Source: Pseudomonadota bacterium (GTDB lineage Bacteria > Verrucomicrobiota > Verrucomicrobiia > Limisphaerales > SXTU01). Taken from it: DNA of 64,000 nt. The position numbers were made by a program, and so were the translations under genes. The DNA lies in assembly GCA_009924135.1 (NCBI GenBank), contig RFSE01000002.1:1-64000 (forward strand), given 5' to 3'. The notes beneath the pieces were generated by a model. It had not been told where the DNA came from. It made no database searches and saw nothing but the letters and a program-made list of their open reading frames with translations. Position 1 is the stretch's first letter. The number at the start of each line of letters is the position of its first letter. Below are positions 1 through 7,603 of the stretch, piece after piece.

Positions 1-14
1 GGGGCGGACATGGT

Positions 15-311
15 TTAGCTCAATCGGTGCTTCCAGTAATCAGCGTCACGGCTGTCATGCGCGACCGCGAGAATATGGATGCAATCAGGTAATTCCTCGA
101 AAATAATGCGGTACGGAAAGCCGGACACGCGACACCTGCGAATTGGCGCAGATAAGAACGAGGACCGGTCAGGCTGTTGTTGGACGGCATCTTGCGCCGC
201 CCGGTAGGCGTGCAAGAAATCCCGCGCCAACTCAGCTCGTTGGCACTGGTAGTGTTTGGCAGCAGCGGTAGGTTCAACGTTGGCCTCACAATGTAGAATC
301 AACGGCTTCAT
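15..311 (-). CDS. RelE/ParE-family toxin of a type II TA module
   Basis: 98-residue basic protein, probably a RelE/ParE-fold toxin acting on mRNA or gyrase. The C-terminal half carries the usual strand pattern of the family (RVSGFPYRIIFEELPD, then IHILAVAHDSRDADYW), which matches the conserved 'fPy.i.f....i.ilav.H..r.p.yW' core. The ATG at 311 is preferred over an upstream in-frame start because it overlaps the stop of the antitoxin gene by ATGA, the usual TA arrangement. The RelE or ParE subfamily, and therefore the target, cannot be decided from sequence alone. Confidence 0.85.
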   Translation of the reverse strand: MKPLILHCEANVEPTAAAKHYQCQRAELARDFLHAYRAAQDAVQQQPDRSSFLSAPIRRCRVSGFPYRIIFEELPDCIHILAVAHDSRDADYWKHRLS

Positions 312-541
312 GCAATCGCCGCATAGGCCTGACGCAAGGCCTCTTCCGCTGGAACCGGCTTCGCGTTGCCGGTGCGGAAGTCCTCGCGCCGACGCTCGAT
401 TTCCGCCCGCCACGTTTCGCTGACTTCCTCGGTGTAGTCCTCGTCCTCAAGGCTCACGAGCAAGCGGTGGGCGATTTCAACCCGGCCTTGGCGCGGAAGG
501 CTCAAGACTTCGATGCAGACTTTTTCAGTGATCGTGCTCAT
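308..541 (-). CDS. Addiction-module antitoxin
   Basis: 77-residue acidic protein upstream of the RelE/ParE-like toxin and overlapping it by 4 bp. It resembles the short 'addiction module component' antitoxins: a predicted helical N-terminus (residues 1-30, with LPRQGRVEIAHRLLVSLE) followed by a charged stretch WRAEIERRREDFRTG and a C-terminal segment that would wrap the toxin. It starts only 9 bp after the nuoF stop and so may be partly expressed by read-through from nuo. Function is inferred from family and gene order. Confidence 0.8.
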   Translation of the reverse strand: MSTITEKVCIEVLSLPRQGRVEIAHRLLVSLEDEDYTEEVSETWRAEIERRREDFRTGNAKPVPAEEALRQAYAAIA

Positions 542-550
542 GGGCAGAAC

Positions 551-1981
551 TTAGTGGATCAGTGAGCTTGCTGCGATTCCATTTTCTCGACCCGGCGCGG
601 TTGCATTTGCTTTCGCCTCATCCGCCGCACCCTTTGCTTCGAAATCATCCTTGAACTTCTTCACGTAGCTCAGCACCGGCCACGCGCAGGCTTCGCCGAA
701 GGCACAGATGGTGCGGCCCTGGATGTTCTGGGCAATGTGCAGCAGGTAATCGGCATCGGCCTTGCGACCGTGACCATGGGTGAGACGGTGGAGGGCCTTG
801 CTCATCCAAAGCGAGCCTTCGCGGCAGGGCGTGCATTGGCCGCAGCTCTCGTGCGCGTAGAATTCGGCGAGGTTCGCCAGGGCTTCGACGATGTCGCGGG
901 TGTCGTCGAGCACGATGATCGCCCCGGAACCGGACATGGTGCCGGCGGCCATGAGTGAGTCGAAGTCATAGGGAAGATCGAGCAAGGGCACGTCCACCTT
1001 CGTCATCTGGCCGTCCGCACCCTTGCGGTTGAGTTTGAAGGTCTCACCCGCCTTGAGGATTTTGGAGGACGAACCGCCGGGGATGATGGCCTTGAGCTTC
1101 CGGCCGTCCCGCAGACCGCCGCCAAACGCCGGGTCGTTGATGATTTCGCCGATCGTCACCTTGCCGACTTCGATCTCAAAGTAGCCGGGACGTTTCACAT
1201 CGCCGCTGAGGCTGACGATGCGTGTGCCGGTGTTGTTGGGCGTGCCGAGTTTGGCGTATTCCGCCGGGCCCATGTTCACGATGTGCTTCACGTGGCAGAG
1301 AGTCTCCACGTTGTTCACAATCGTGGGGCACATGTAGAGGCCCAAAACGGCGGGGAAGTAAGGCGGCTTGATGCGAGGGTAAGCGCGCTTGCCTTCGAGC
1401 GATTCGATGAGGCCGGTCTCCTCACCGCAGATGTAGGCGCCCGCACCGCGATGCACGTAAATCTCCAAGTCGTAACCGGAGCCGAGGATGTTCTTGCCGA
1501 GGAAGTTCTTCGCACGGGCCTCGTCCAGAGCCTTGTTCAGCAGTTTCGCGCCCTGTGGCATCTCGCCCCGGATGTAGAGGTAAGCGAGCTTCACGTCGTT
1601 CGCCCAGCAGGAGAGGATCATGCCCTCGATGAGCTGGTGCGGGTCCTTGTGGATGATCTGGCGGTCCTTGAACGTGCCCGGCTCGGATTCGTCCGCGTTG
1701 CAGATGAGGTAAATGGGCTTGCCGGACCGGCGATCCACCAGCGACCACTTGATGCCCGCGCTGAAGCCTGCGCCCCCGCGACCGCGCAGGCCGGAAGCCT
1801 TCACGTCCTCCCGCACCTGCTCCTGCGGGGACAGCTTTTTGCCGTCGGGCAGGTCCTTCGGGGCGAGCGCGAGCACCTTCTTCAGCGCGTCGTAGCCGCC
1901 GTGACGGAGGTAGCACTCCAGGTCCGGCGTGTAACCGGGCTGGTCGGCGTACTTTAAAATTATCCTGTTTTCCTGCGGCAT
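551..1981 (-). CDS. nuoF: NADH-quinone oxidoreductase subunit F
   Basis: 476 residues; the FMN- and NADH-binding subunit of complex I, which takes electrons from NADH at the cytoplasmic arm. The glycine-rich GRGGAGFSAGIKW (about 67-79) is the NADH/FMN motif, ADESEPGTFKDR (96-107) is conserved, and C380, C383, C386 and C426 ligate the N3 [4Fe-4S] cluster. It lies downstream of nuoB-C-D-E on the same strand but is separated from nuoE by a nucleotidyltransferase gene pair and an opposite-strand tRNA, so it may need its own promoter. Length is slightly above the usual ~430 because of a polar C-terminal tail. Confidence 0.97.
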   Translation of the reverse strand: MPQENRIILKYADQPGYTPDLECYLRHGGYDALKKVLALAPKDLPDGKKLSPQEQVREDVKASGLRGRGGAGFSAGIKWSLVDRRSGKPIYLICNADESEPGTFKDRQIIHKDPHQLIEGMILSCWANDVKLAYLYIRGEMPQGAKLLNKALDEARAKNFLGKNILGSGYDLEIYVHRGAGAYICGEETGLIESLEGKRAYPRIKPPYFPAVLGLYMCPTIVNNVETLCHVKHIVNMGPAEYAKLGTPNNTGTRIVSLSGDVKRPGYFEIEVGKVTIGEIINDPAFGGGLRDGRKLKAIIPGGSSSKILKAGETFKLNRKGADGQMTKVDVPLLDLPYDFDSLMAAGTMSGSGAIIVLDDTRDIVEALANLAEFYAHESCGQCTPCREGSLWMSKALHRLTHGHGRKADADYLLHIAQNIQGRTICAFGEACAWPVLSYVKKFKDDFEAKGAADEAKANATAPGRENGIAASSLIH

Positions 1982-2031
1982 GACAGCTTGACTCTCAGTT
2001 GGAAATCACTACTTTGCCCGGCGCTACGGAC

Positions 2032-2105
2032 TGCCCGATGGTGTAATGGTAGCACAACAGTCTCTGAATCTGTTTGTCATGGTTCGAATCCATGTCGGGC
2101 AACCA
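2032..2105 (+). tRNA. tRNA-Gln (anticodon CTG), CCA encoded
   Basis: A complete cloverleaf can be drawn. The acceptor stem TGCCCGA pairs perfectly with TCGGGCA (2095-2101), followed by discriminator A and an encoded CCA. The D-arm contains TGGTAGCA, the anticodon loop is CTCTGAA, and the T-arm holds GGTTCGAATCC. The last anticodon-stem pair (31-39) is T-T, which is tolerated in Gln tRNAs. It is on the strand opposite to the surrounding nuo genes and directly adjoins a foreign-looking gene pair at its 3' end. Confidence 0.95.
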
Positions 2106-2110
2106 AGTCC

Positions 2111-2575
2111 TCATTTCGACTTCCCTTCTGTTTTTTTGCGTCCCTTGAGGAAGCGCTCAATGTGAAGAATGTGGAGCAGATCCTTGTCCCGGCGAATCGC
2201 TTTCTTGCTTTTGAGAATCCGCTCAAGCGGCAGGGCTTTGACCGGCTCACCAGCGATGCTGGCGTCCACTGCACGGCGATATTCCTCGTCAAAACTTTTG
2301 AGCCCATCCACCCGGAACAAAAAGTTGACGAGCCAGCCGTCCGCCAAGGCGTAAAGCGTTGGTGCCAACGCTGTTCCGCCCTGCTTCAGCACGAGGTTCA
2401 TGAGCCGGATGTATTGCCGCTCCGGCAGGTCAACCCATAAATCTGTGTCCAGTGTGCTCACGATGACGCCTTGCAGGATGGCTCCTCCCATCCCTACAAC
2501 TTGAAACCTAATTTTTTCCGCTCCCAGTGACTGTATAAGCCGAGCGAGAGGAGAAACCGCTCGTGCATCTGCCAC
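2111..2575 (-). CDS. MNT-like nucleotidyltransferase domain protein
   Basis: About 154 residues. The core reads IRFQVVGMGGAILQG then STLDTDLWVDLP: the G-G plus D-x-D signature of minimal nucleotidyltransferases (AbiEii/MNT superfamily), which transfer NMP to a partner. A GTG at 2575 is chosen because it keeps the beta strand before the GG motif and has GGAGG four bases upstream. The first ATG (2491) would cut into the fold. It overlaps the preceding small gene by about 80 bp in another frame, so translation is probably coupled. It may be the enzyme half of a TA-like pair. The start is uncertain. Confidence 0.7.
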   Translation of the reverse strand: MADARAVSPLARLIQSLGAEKIRFQVVGMGGAILQGVIVSTLDTDLWVDLPERQYIRLMNLVLKQGGTALAPTLYALADGWLVNFLFRVDGLKSFDEEYRRAVDASIAGEPVKALPLERILKSKKAIRRDKDLLHILHIERFLKGRKKTEGKSK

Positions 2576-2724
2576 CGTTCCTCCGAGGTCGCGGCGAGAC
2601 CCTGAGCGAGCAGCACTTTTTCTTCGAGGCTCAGGCCGCGCATTCCCTTTAGTTTTGGCAACAGTTTTGGCCAGTCTTTGAGGCTTGTTTTCATGTTTGG
2701 CTTTGGCTGGCACGGTTCGGTCAT
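2494..2724 (-). CDS. Small partner protein of the nucleotidyltransferase
   Basis: 76 residues, overlapping the nuoE stop by ATGA and running into the nucleotidyltransferase gene. The part from MKTSLKDWPK to LGLYSHWERK is basic and helical, with SEERWQMHERFL in the middle. Small proteins of this kind precede nucleotidyltransferase genes in other Verrucomicrobia, to my recollection; no function is established. By position it could be the antitoxin or regulator of the pair. Coupling to nuoE through the ATGA overlap means it would be co-expressed with complex I. Confidence 0.6.
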   Translation of the reverse strand: MTEPCQPKPNMKTSLKDWPKLLPKLKGMRGLSLEEKVLLAQGLAATSEERWQMHERFLLSLGLYSHWERKKLGFKL

Positions 2725-3206
2725 TTCCCCCTCGCAACGATTTCCTCCGCCTGCGCGGGCGTAACCTTGGGCAGCAGGTCCTCGTTCAGCAGCACCACCG
2801 GCGCATTTCCGCAGTCCGCGAGGCATTCGACAAATTCGACCGTGAACTTTCCGTCCGGTGTGGTCTGCGGCGCGTGCTTGTGGGGGTCCAGGCCCAGCTT
2901 GGAACAGAAGTGCGTGCGCAGCTCGCCGCTGCCCGCCAGCGCGCAGCTCAGGGTGCGGCAGACCTTGATGTGCGTCTTGCCCAGCGGCTCCCGCCGGAAC
3001 ATCGGGTAGAACGTCACCAGCTCGTAAACATTGATGGGCTGGAGGCCGAGCTTCTTGGCGGTCCACTCCACGGCGTCGCGGGAGATGTAGCCGAAGTGCT
3101 CCTGCAACGCGTGCAGCAGCATGAGTGACGCGCTCCGCTTCTGCGGGTAGTGCGTGACCAGCTCGTCGAGCTGGGCTTCCAGGTTGGCGGGGACGGCGAA
3201 GCTCAT
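2721..3206 (-). CDS. nuoE: NADH-quinone oxidoreductase subunit E
   Basis: 161 residues; 24-kDa thioredoxin-fold subunit of the NADH-oxidising module, binding the N1a [2Fe-2S] cluster. The four ligands are visible: C83 and C88 (KVCRTLSC) and C128 and C132 (ECLADC). The N-terminal helical region contains the conserved LHALQEHFGYIS and VYELVTFYPMF. ATGA overlaps link it to nuoD upstream and to the small helical gene downstream, so it sits in a tightly coupled operon. Confidence 0.97.
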   Translation of the reverse strand: MSFAVPANLEAQLDELVTHYPQKRSASLMLLHALQEHFGYISRDAVEWTAKKLGLQPINVYELVTFYPMFRREPLGKTHIKVCRTLSCALAGSGELRTHFCSKLGLDPHKHAPQTTPDGKFTVEFVECLADCGNAPVVLLNEDLLPKVTPAQAEEIVARGK

Positions 3207-4498
3207 CGGTCACACTCTCCCATCACAAAATCAATCGAGCCCAGGATGCTCACCACGTCGCTCATCATGTGGCCGGGCAGCACATGCGGCAGGATGCTCA
3301 AGTTGCAGAACGAAGGGGCGCGAATCTTCAGGCGATACGGAGTGCCGCCGCCGCGCGAGTTGATGTAGAAGCCCAGCTCGCCCTTCGGATTTTCCGCCCC
3401 AAAGTAGATTTCTCCCGGCGGGGCGTTCACGCCCTGCGTCACCAGCATGAACTGGTGGATCAACTCCTCCATGCTCGTGAGCACCTTTTGCTTGGGCGGC
3501 AAGACCACCTTGCCATCCGGCACGTTGATCGGCTCCTTTGAGTCGTTGTCGCCGCCCCCGGGCAGGTCGTTGAGACATTGGCGGATGATCCGCACGCTCT
3601 GGCGCATTTCTTCCATGCGTACCAAGTAGCGGTCGTAGCTGTCACCGACGGACCCGACAGGGACTTCGAATTCCATCCCGGCATAGACGAGATAAGGAGC
3701 CGCCTTGCGCACGTCGTAATCCACGCCGCTGCCGCGCAGGTTCGGGCCGGTGAGCCCGTAATCAATCGCATCCGCGCGCGAGATGATGCCGACGTTCCGT
3801 GTGCGATCCACGAAGATGCGGTTGCGCGTGAGGAGCGTCTCGGACTCGGCAAAGTTGACTTCCACCTCATCACAGAACTTGCGGAGCGACTCCGCCCAGC
3901 CCGGTGGCAGATCGCGCGAAAGTCCGCCGATGCGCGTGTAGGAAGTGGTGAACCGCGCGCCCGTGAGGCGTTCGATGAGCGAGTAAATCTTCTCGCGTTC
4001 GGTGAACGTGTGCAGGAAGACGGTGAGCGCGCCGATGTCCATGGCGAACGCGCCGAGACCGAGCAGATGCGCCGAGATGCGGGCCATCTCGCAACAGATG
4101 ACGCGGATGTATTGGCAGCGCGGCGGAAGTTGTTTCTCGATGCCAAGGAGCTTTTCGACTGCCAGCGCGTAGGCGACGTTGTTCGCCAGCGGCGCGAGGT
4201 AATCCAGCCGGTCCGTGTAAGGGATGAACTGGGTGTAGGTCATGTTCTCGGCGATCTTTTCATCGCCGCGATGCAGATAACCCACGTCCGGGGTGGCCTT
4301 GGTGACGATCTCGCCGTCCAACTCCAAAATGATCCGCAGCACGCCGTGCGTGGAGGGATGCGACGGCCCCATGTTCAGGACCATCTTCTCGCCGTGCAAC
4401 TCGCCGTCATCACCGCCGGTGACTGGCACGGGAGGAATGTCCGCCAGATTAATGCGGGCGGCGGGCTCGCGGAATTCAATGGTTTGAGCAGTAGCCAT
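3203..4498 (-). CDS. nuoD: NADH-quinone oxidoreductase subunit D
   Basis: 431 residues; the 49-kDa subunit that lines the quinone pocket with NuoB. The family signature MGPSHPSTHGVLR lies near residue 45, and the C-terminus contains NLSILPHVLPGHMMSDVVSI. The ATG at 4498 is used because it gives a normal-length N-terminus and lies 4 bp from the nuoC stop; a longer in-frame start would overlap nuoC. A glycine-rich insertion (NDLPGGGDNDSKEP) interrupts the C-terminal third, between conserved blocks, and looks like a surface loop. Confidence 0.97.
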   Translation of the reverse strand: MATAQTIEFREPAARINLADIPPVPVTGGDDGELHGEKMVLNMGPSHPSTHGVLRIILELDGEIVTKATPDVGYLHRGDEKIAENMTYTQFIPYTDRLDYLAPLANNVAYALAVEKLLGIEKQLPPRCQYIRVICCEMARISAHLLGLGAFAMDIGALTVFLHTFTEREKIYSLIERLTGARFTTSYTRIGGLSRDLPPGWAESLRKFCDEVEVNFAESETLLTRNRIFVDRTRNVGIISRADAIDYGLTGPNLRGSGVDYDVRKAAPYLVYAGMEFEVPVGSVGDSYDRYLVRMEEMRQSVRIIRQCLNDLPGGGDNDSKEPINVPDGKVVLPPKQKVLTSMEELIHQFMLVTQGVNAPPGEIYFGAENPKGELGFYINSRGGGTPYRLKIRAPSFCNLSILPHVLPGHMMSDVVSILGSIDFVMGECDR

Positions 4499-4502
4499 GA
4501 AA

Positions 4503-5081
4503 TCAGTTCTCAGGGGTCCGCACGCGCGGTTCGCGCGCAATACTGTCCTTGCCGCCCGCCATGGTCACAAACGGCCCGCCTTCGAGCGGCGCAGGTTTGG
4601 TGAAAGCGATGTCCGGCAAATCGGTCGGCTTGCCCGCCAGCGGAAAGTCCTTCCGCAGCGGGAAATACGGGTAGCCGTCCCACATCAGGATGCGCCGCAA
4701 GTCAGGATGGCCCCGGAAACGGATGCCCATCATGTCGTAGGCCTCACGCTCGTGCCAGTCGGCCCCGCGCCAGACGCCGGTGACCGTTGGTAGCTCGGAT
4801 TTCTCCTCGCTGACCTCGGTCTTGAGGCGCAGGTGGCAGCCATGCCCGGTGCCGTAAAGCTCATAAACCACCGTCCAACGTGGGTCTTCGCCGTAATTGT
4901 CGATGCCCGTCAGGTCCAGCAGCATGTCGCAGCCCAGGGACTTCTTCGCGAACTCGCAGATTTCGGCGATGCGCTCGGCATCCGCCAGCTTCAGCGTGAC
5001 TTCGCCCCGGAATTCGACCGGTGCAGCAAGCACATCGCCGAATTTGGCTTTCAACTGGTTGGCGAGTTCGAAAGTGGTCAC
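4503..5081 (-). CDS. nuoC: NADH-quinone oxidoreductase subunit C
   Basis: 192 residues; the 30-kDa subunit of the peripheral arm connecting NuoD to the rest of the complex. The signature EREAYDMMGIRFRGHPDLRR is present near residues 130-150 (seen in part as HEREAYDMMGI), followed by MWDGYPYFPLRKDFPL. It is separate from nuoD, unlike the nuoCD fusion of enterobacteria. A 120-bp gap holding a hairpin repeat separates it from nuoB. Confidence 0.96.
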   Translation of the reverse strand: MTTFELANQLKAKFGDVLAAPVEFRGEVTLKLADAERIAEICEFAKKSLGCDMLLDLTGIDNYGEDPRWTVVYELYGTGHGCHLRLKTEVSEEKSELPTVTGVWRGADWHEREAYDMMGIRFRGHPDLRRILMWDGYPYFPLRKDFPLAGKPTDLPDIAFTKPAPLEGGPFVTMAGGKDSIAREPRVRTPEN

Positions 5082-5100
5082 GATCAGGAACGAAGGGTTT

Positions 5101-5174
5101 TATAAGGAGGGCAGGAAGGCAGGAGAAGCTACGTCAGTCAGGCCGTTCATTCCTGCCTTCCTGCTTTCCTTATA
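5101..5174. repeat. Inverted repeat, GGCAGGA-type tandem units
   Basis: Two ~24-nt arms (5101-5125 and 5151-5174) face each other around a ~25-nt centre. Each arm is built from two or three degenerate copies of an 8-nt unit around GGCAGGAA and ends in TATAAGG/CCTTATA. A second copy of the whole structure lies at 16643-16712. It sits between nuoB and nuoC and could fold in the transcript. Confidence 0.85.
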
Positions 5175-5202
5175 AAAAATCGGTTTCTTGTGATTCATCG
5201 CG

Positions 5203-5697
5203 TTAGGCGGCCAAAACCGGCTCCTTTTGCACCTTGTTTTGCAACTTGATCAGCGCGTCCAGAAGCGCCTCGGGTCGCGGCGGGCAGCCGGCCACGTACA
5301 CGTCCACCGGGATGATGCTGTCCACACCCTGCAGCACCGCGTAGCTGCGATACATGCCGCCGGTCGAGGCGCACGCGCCCATCGCGATGACCCATTTGGG
5401 TTCCGGCATCTGGTCGTAAATACGGCGGACGGCGAGGGCCATCTTGTAGGTGACCGTGCCGGCCACGATCATCACGTCCGACTGCCGGGGGGAAAAGCGC
5501 ATGACCTCCGAGCCGAAGCGCGAGATGTCAAACTTGCTCGCGCCAGCGGCCATCAGCTCGATGGCGCAGCAGGCCAGGCCCATGGGCATCGGCCACAGCG
5601 ATTGTTTGCGGCACCAGTTGATCGCGGCATCCACGCGGGTGACCACTACGTCACCCTCGATCTTGGAGTTGTAGCCAAATTCTGTGTTGGTCGGCAT
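5203..5697 (-). CDS. nuoB: NADH-quinone oxidoreductase subunit B
   Basis: 164 residues; carries the N2 [4Fe-4S] cluster that hands electrons to quinone. Ligands C43 and C44 (LACCAIE), C109 (GACAS) and C138 (AGCPPRPE) are all present. The ATG at 5697 matches the family N-terminus; an in-frame extension upstream has no conserved sequence. No nuoA is found upstream, where a lactonase gene reads divergently, so the complex I genes are split between loci or continue to the left of the window. Confidence 0.97.
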   Translation of the reverse strand: MPTNTEFGYNSKIEGDVVVTRVDAAINWCRKQSLWPMPMGLACCAIELMAAGASKFDISRFGSEVMRFSPRQSDVMIVAGTVTYKMALAVRRIYDQMPEPKWVIAMGACASTGGMYRSYAVLQGVDSIIPVDVYVAGCPPRPEALLDALIKLQNKVQKEPVLAA

Positions 5698-5764
5698 GGC
5701 GGAGTGCACGGAAATTGCCGCACACACGGCAAGTAAAGCACCGGCCCGACGCGGGGCAAGTGTT

Positions 5765-5782
5765 TTGTGATTTTTTTCACAA
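5765..5782. promoter_or_regulatory. CRP/FNR-type operator
   Basis: Perfect dyad TTGTGA-N6-TCACAA in the 151-bp divergent region between nuoB and the lactonase gene. The half sites and the 6-nt spacer equal the E. coli CRP core TGTGA-N6-TCACA. The distance is 68 bp to the nuoB start and 67 bp to the lactonase start, so either could be controlled. The regulator is not in the window. Confidence 0.5.
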
Positions 5783-5848
5783 GCCTTACGTTGCCATGCA
5801 AAAGCGGCGGCTTGCGTTGCCCGGCTGGACTCTGGTTTCCTAGCGGGC

Positions 5849-7024
5849 ATGAATCGCCACCGTTTCCTGCAGCTCGCCTCCACCTCCACCCTGGCCGTCG
5901 CCGTTGGCGGCCCCCGCGCCACTGCCGCGATGGCCCCCGGCCCGACGCAATTCCGCGCCTATGTCGGCACCTACACGGGCAAGAAGAGCCAGGGCATTTA
6001 CATGTTTAACTTCAACGCCGCGACCGGCGAGGTCGGCAAACCGGAACTCGCAGGCGAAGCGGTGAACCCTTCTTTTCTCGCGTTCCATCCGGACGGCAAA
6101 CACCTCTACGCCGTCGGCGAGGTGAATGACGTGGGTGGCAAAAAAGGCGGCGGCGTCAGTGCCTTCGCAATCCAGCCGGACGGCAAACTGAAGCTCCTCA
6201 GCCAGCATTCCACCGTGGGCACCGGCCCGTGTTTCGTCTCGGTGGACAAGAGCGGCAAGGTGGCGTTGGCCGCGAACTACGGTGGCGGCAGCGTCGTGGC
6301 CCTGCCCATCCGGCCGGATGGCTCCGTCGGCGAACACTCCGGCTTCGTGCAGCACGAGGGTAAGAGCGTGACCAAGCGCCAGAGCCAGCCCAACGCCCAC
6401 TCGGTGAACGTCTCGCCGGACAACCGGTTCGCGTTTGTCGCCGACCTCGGCCTGGACAAGATCATGATTTACAAGCTCGACGCCGCGAAAGGCACGCTGA
6501 CGCCGAACGATCCTCCGTTCACCGCCGTCGCGCCCGGCAGCGGCCCGCGGCACTTTGCGTTTCATCCGAGCGGCAAGTTTGCCTACCTGATCTGCGAGAT
6601 CAATTTGACCATGATCGCGTTCAGTTACGATGCCGCGAAGGGCACGCTCACGGAGATTCAAAACGTCTCCACGCTCCCTGCGGCGGATGGTCCCGGACCC
6701 AAGCCCGGCTGGAGCACGGCGGAAGTGGTCGCGCATCCGAACGGCAAGTTCCTCTACGGCTCGAACCGCGGGCACGACACCATCGCGGTCTTCTCCATCG
6801 CGGCCGATGGCAAGCTCACGCTCGTGGAAAACGCACCGGCGGAAGTGAAAACCCCGCGCAATTTCAACCTCGATCCGACCGGCAAGTGGCTCTTCACCGA
6901 AGGCCAGGGCTCCGACTCCATCGCGCTTTTCAAGGTGGACCAGGCCACCGGCAAGCTCACGTCCACCGGGACGAAGCTGGAGGTCGGCTCGCCGGTTTGC
7001 TTGAAGTTTTTGGCGGTGAAGTGA
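5849..7024 (+). CDS. Lactonase-family beta-propeller protein (6-phosphogluconolactonase-like)
   Basis: 391 residues of the lactonase family (YbhE/Pgl-like seven-bladed beta-propeller, Pfam PF10282). The blade repeat is easy to see: [58 protein letters not shown] and [21 protein letters not shown] signal-like N-terminus of about 27 residues ([19 protein letters not shown]) points to export, unlike the cytosolic E. coli enzyme. Function as a 6-phosphogluconolactonase or another sugar lactonase is inferred. It is a single gene divergent from nuoB and shares the putative CRP-type site. Confidence 0.85.
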   Translation: MNRHRFLQLASTSTLAVAVGGPRATAAMAPGPTQFRAYVGTYTGKKSQGIYMFNFNAATGEVGKPELAGEAVNPSFLAFHPDGKHLYAVGEVNDVGGKKGGGVSAFAIQPDGKLKLLSQHSTVGTGPCFVSVDKSGKVALAANYGGGSVVALPIRPDGSVGEHSGFVQHEGKSVTKRQSQPNAHSVNVSPDNRFAFVADLGLDKIMIYKLDAAKGTLTPNDPPFTAVAPGSGPRHFAFHPSGKFAYLICEINLTMIAFSYDAAKGTLTEIQNVSTLPAADGPGPKPGWSTAEVVAHPNGKFLYGSNRGHDTIAVFSIAADGKLTLVENAPAEVKTPRNFNLDPTGKWLFTEGQGSDSIALFKVDQATGKLTSTGTKLEVGSPVCLKFLAVK

Positions 7025-7029
7025 AGGGC

Positions 7030-7060
7030 GGGGGAAGTAATTAGTAATTAGTGGTTAGTT
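7030..7060. repeat. Left arm of inverted heptad repeat (TTAGTAA)
   Basis: GGGGAAGT followed by TTAGTAA-type 7-nt units (AATTAGTAATTAGTGGTTAG). The reverse complement of the same array lies at 7567-7597, including the GGGGAA end, so the two bracket a 500-bp segment with one gene. Confidence 0.8.
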
Positions 7061-7077
7061 AAGCCACTTCACGCGCC

Positions 7078-7449
7078 ATGACTCGCGAAGCATTCAAGAA
7101 GCATGTTGATGAGAAGATTGAGAGCGTTATTCAGGACGCCGAGAGTCGCTCAGGGCGTACATTTCTCCGTCGCTACTGTTTCGGGTTCATCAAGCCGAGT
7201 CGTGTCCACACCGAGCAGGAGCAGGTGTCGGAGTTTCTTGCCAAAGAGGTCTTCGTTGACGAGGAGCACATTTTTCCCTGCTTTGACCTCATTCTCGGTG
7301 ACATTCTCGAGGACGGCAGGCTTCTGTTTGTTGGCTATCGCGCCGGCTACCAGCCGCGTCCATGGGGGAAAAATTGGAGTGGAAGTGACGGGCCATTTGT
7401 TTGGATGTATGGCCAAGAGTTCCTCGACAAGACAGGTATCAAGTTATGA
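7078..7449 (+). CDS. Hypothetical protein on an AT-richer segment
   Basis: 123 residues, not recognised. The sequence is protein-like: an amphipathic N-terminus (MTREAFKKHVDEKIESVIQD), a central FDLILGDILEDGRLLFVGYR and an aromatic C-terminus (PWGKNW, PFVWMYGQEFL). Third codon positions are clearly less GC-rich than in the neighbours, suggesting transfer. It lies alone between inverted TTAGTAA arrays. No transmembrane segment, cysteine motif or known catalytic motif is visible. Confidence 0.6.
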   Translation: MTREAFKKHVDEKIESVIQDAESRSGRTFLRRYCFGFIKPSRVHTEQEQVSEFLAKEVFVDEEHIFPCFDLILGDILEDGRLLFVGYRAGYQPRPWGKNWSGSDGPFVWMYGQEFLDKTGIKL

Positions 7450-7566
7450 CCCAATGGCCTGACTATGCGCACCTAACCCGCCCATCGCACTTTGGGTACA
7501 ATACAAGCGTCCTGTGGGCCGCGTTGCTGAACTTGGGTCTGGGCCACGCACGCGCCTAGCTTCTGG

Positions 7567-7597
7567 ACTAATTACTAACCACTAATCACTTTTCCCC
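7567..7597. repeat. Right arm of inverted heptad repeat (TTAGTAA)
   Basis: ACTAATTACTAACCACTAAT followed by CACTTTTCCCC; the reverse complement of the array at 7030-7060. The 117 bp between the small gene and this arm show no further gene. Confidence 0.8.
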
Positions 7598-7603
7598 TCC
7601 CCA

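Noticed and set aside
2100..2800. An att duplication of the tRNA-Gln 3' end flanking the nucleotidyltransferase pair
   Set aside because: No second copy of the T-arm or acceptor sequence was found before nuoE, so tRNA-targeted integration is not supported.
2725..3213. An extended reading of the small helical gene through nuoE (239 codons)
   Set aside because: The upstream part is an out-of-frame reading of nuoE. Only the 76 residues from 2724 look protein-like.
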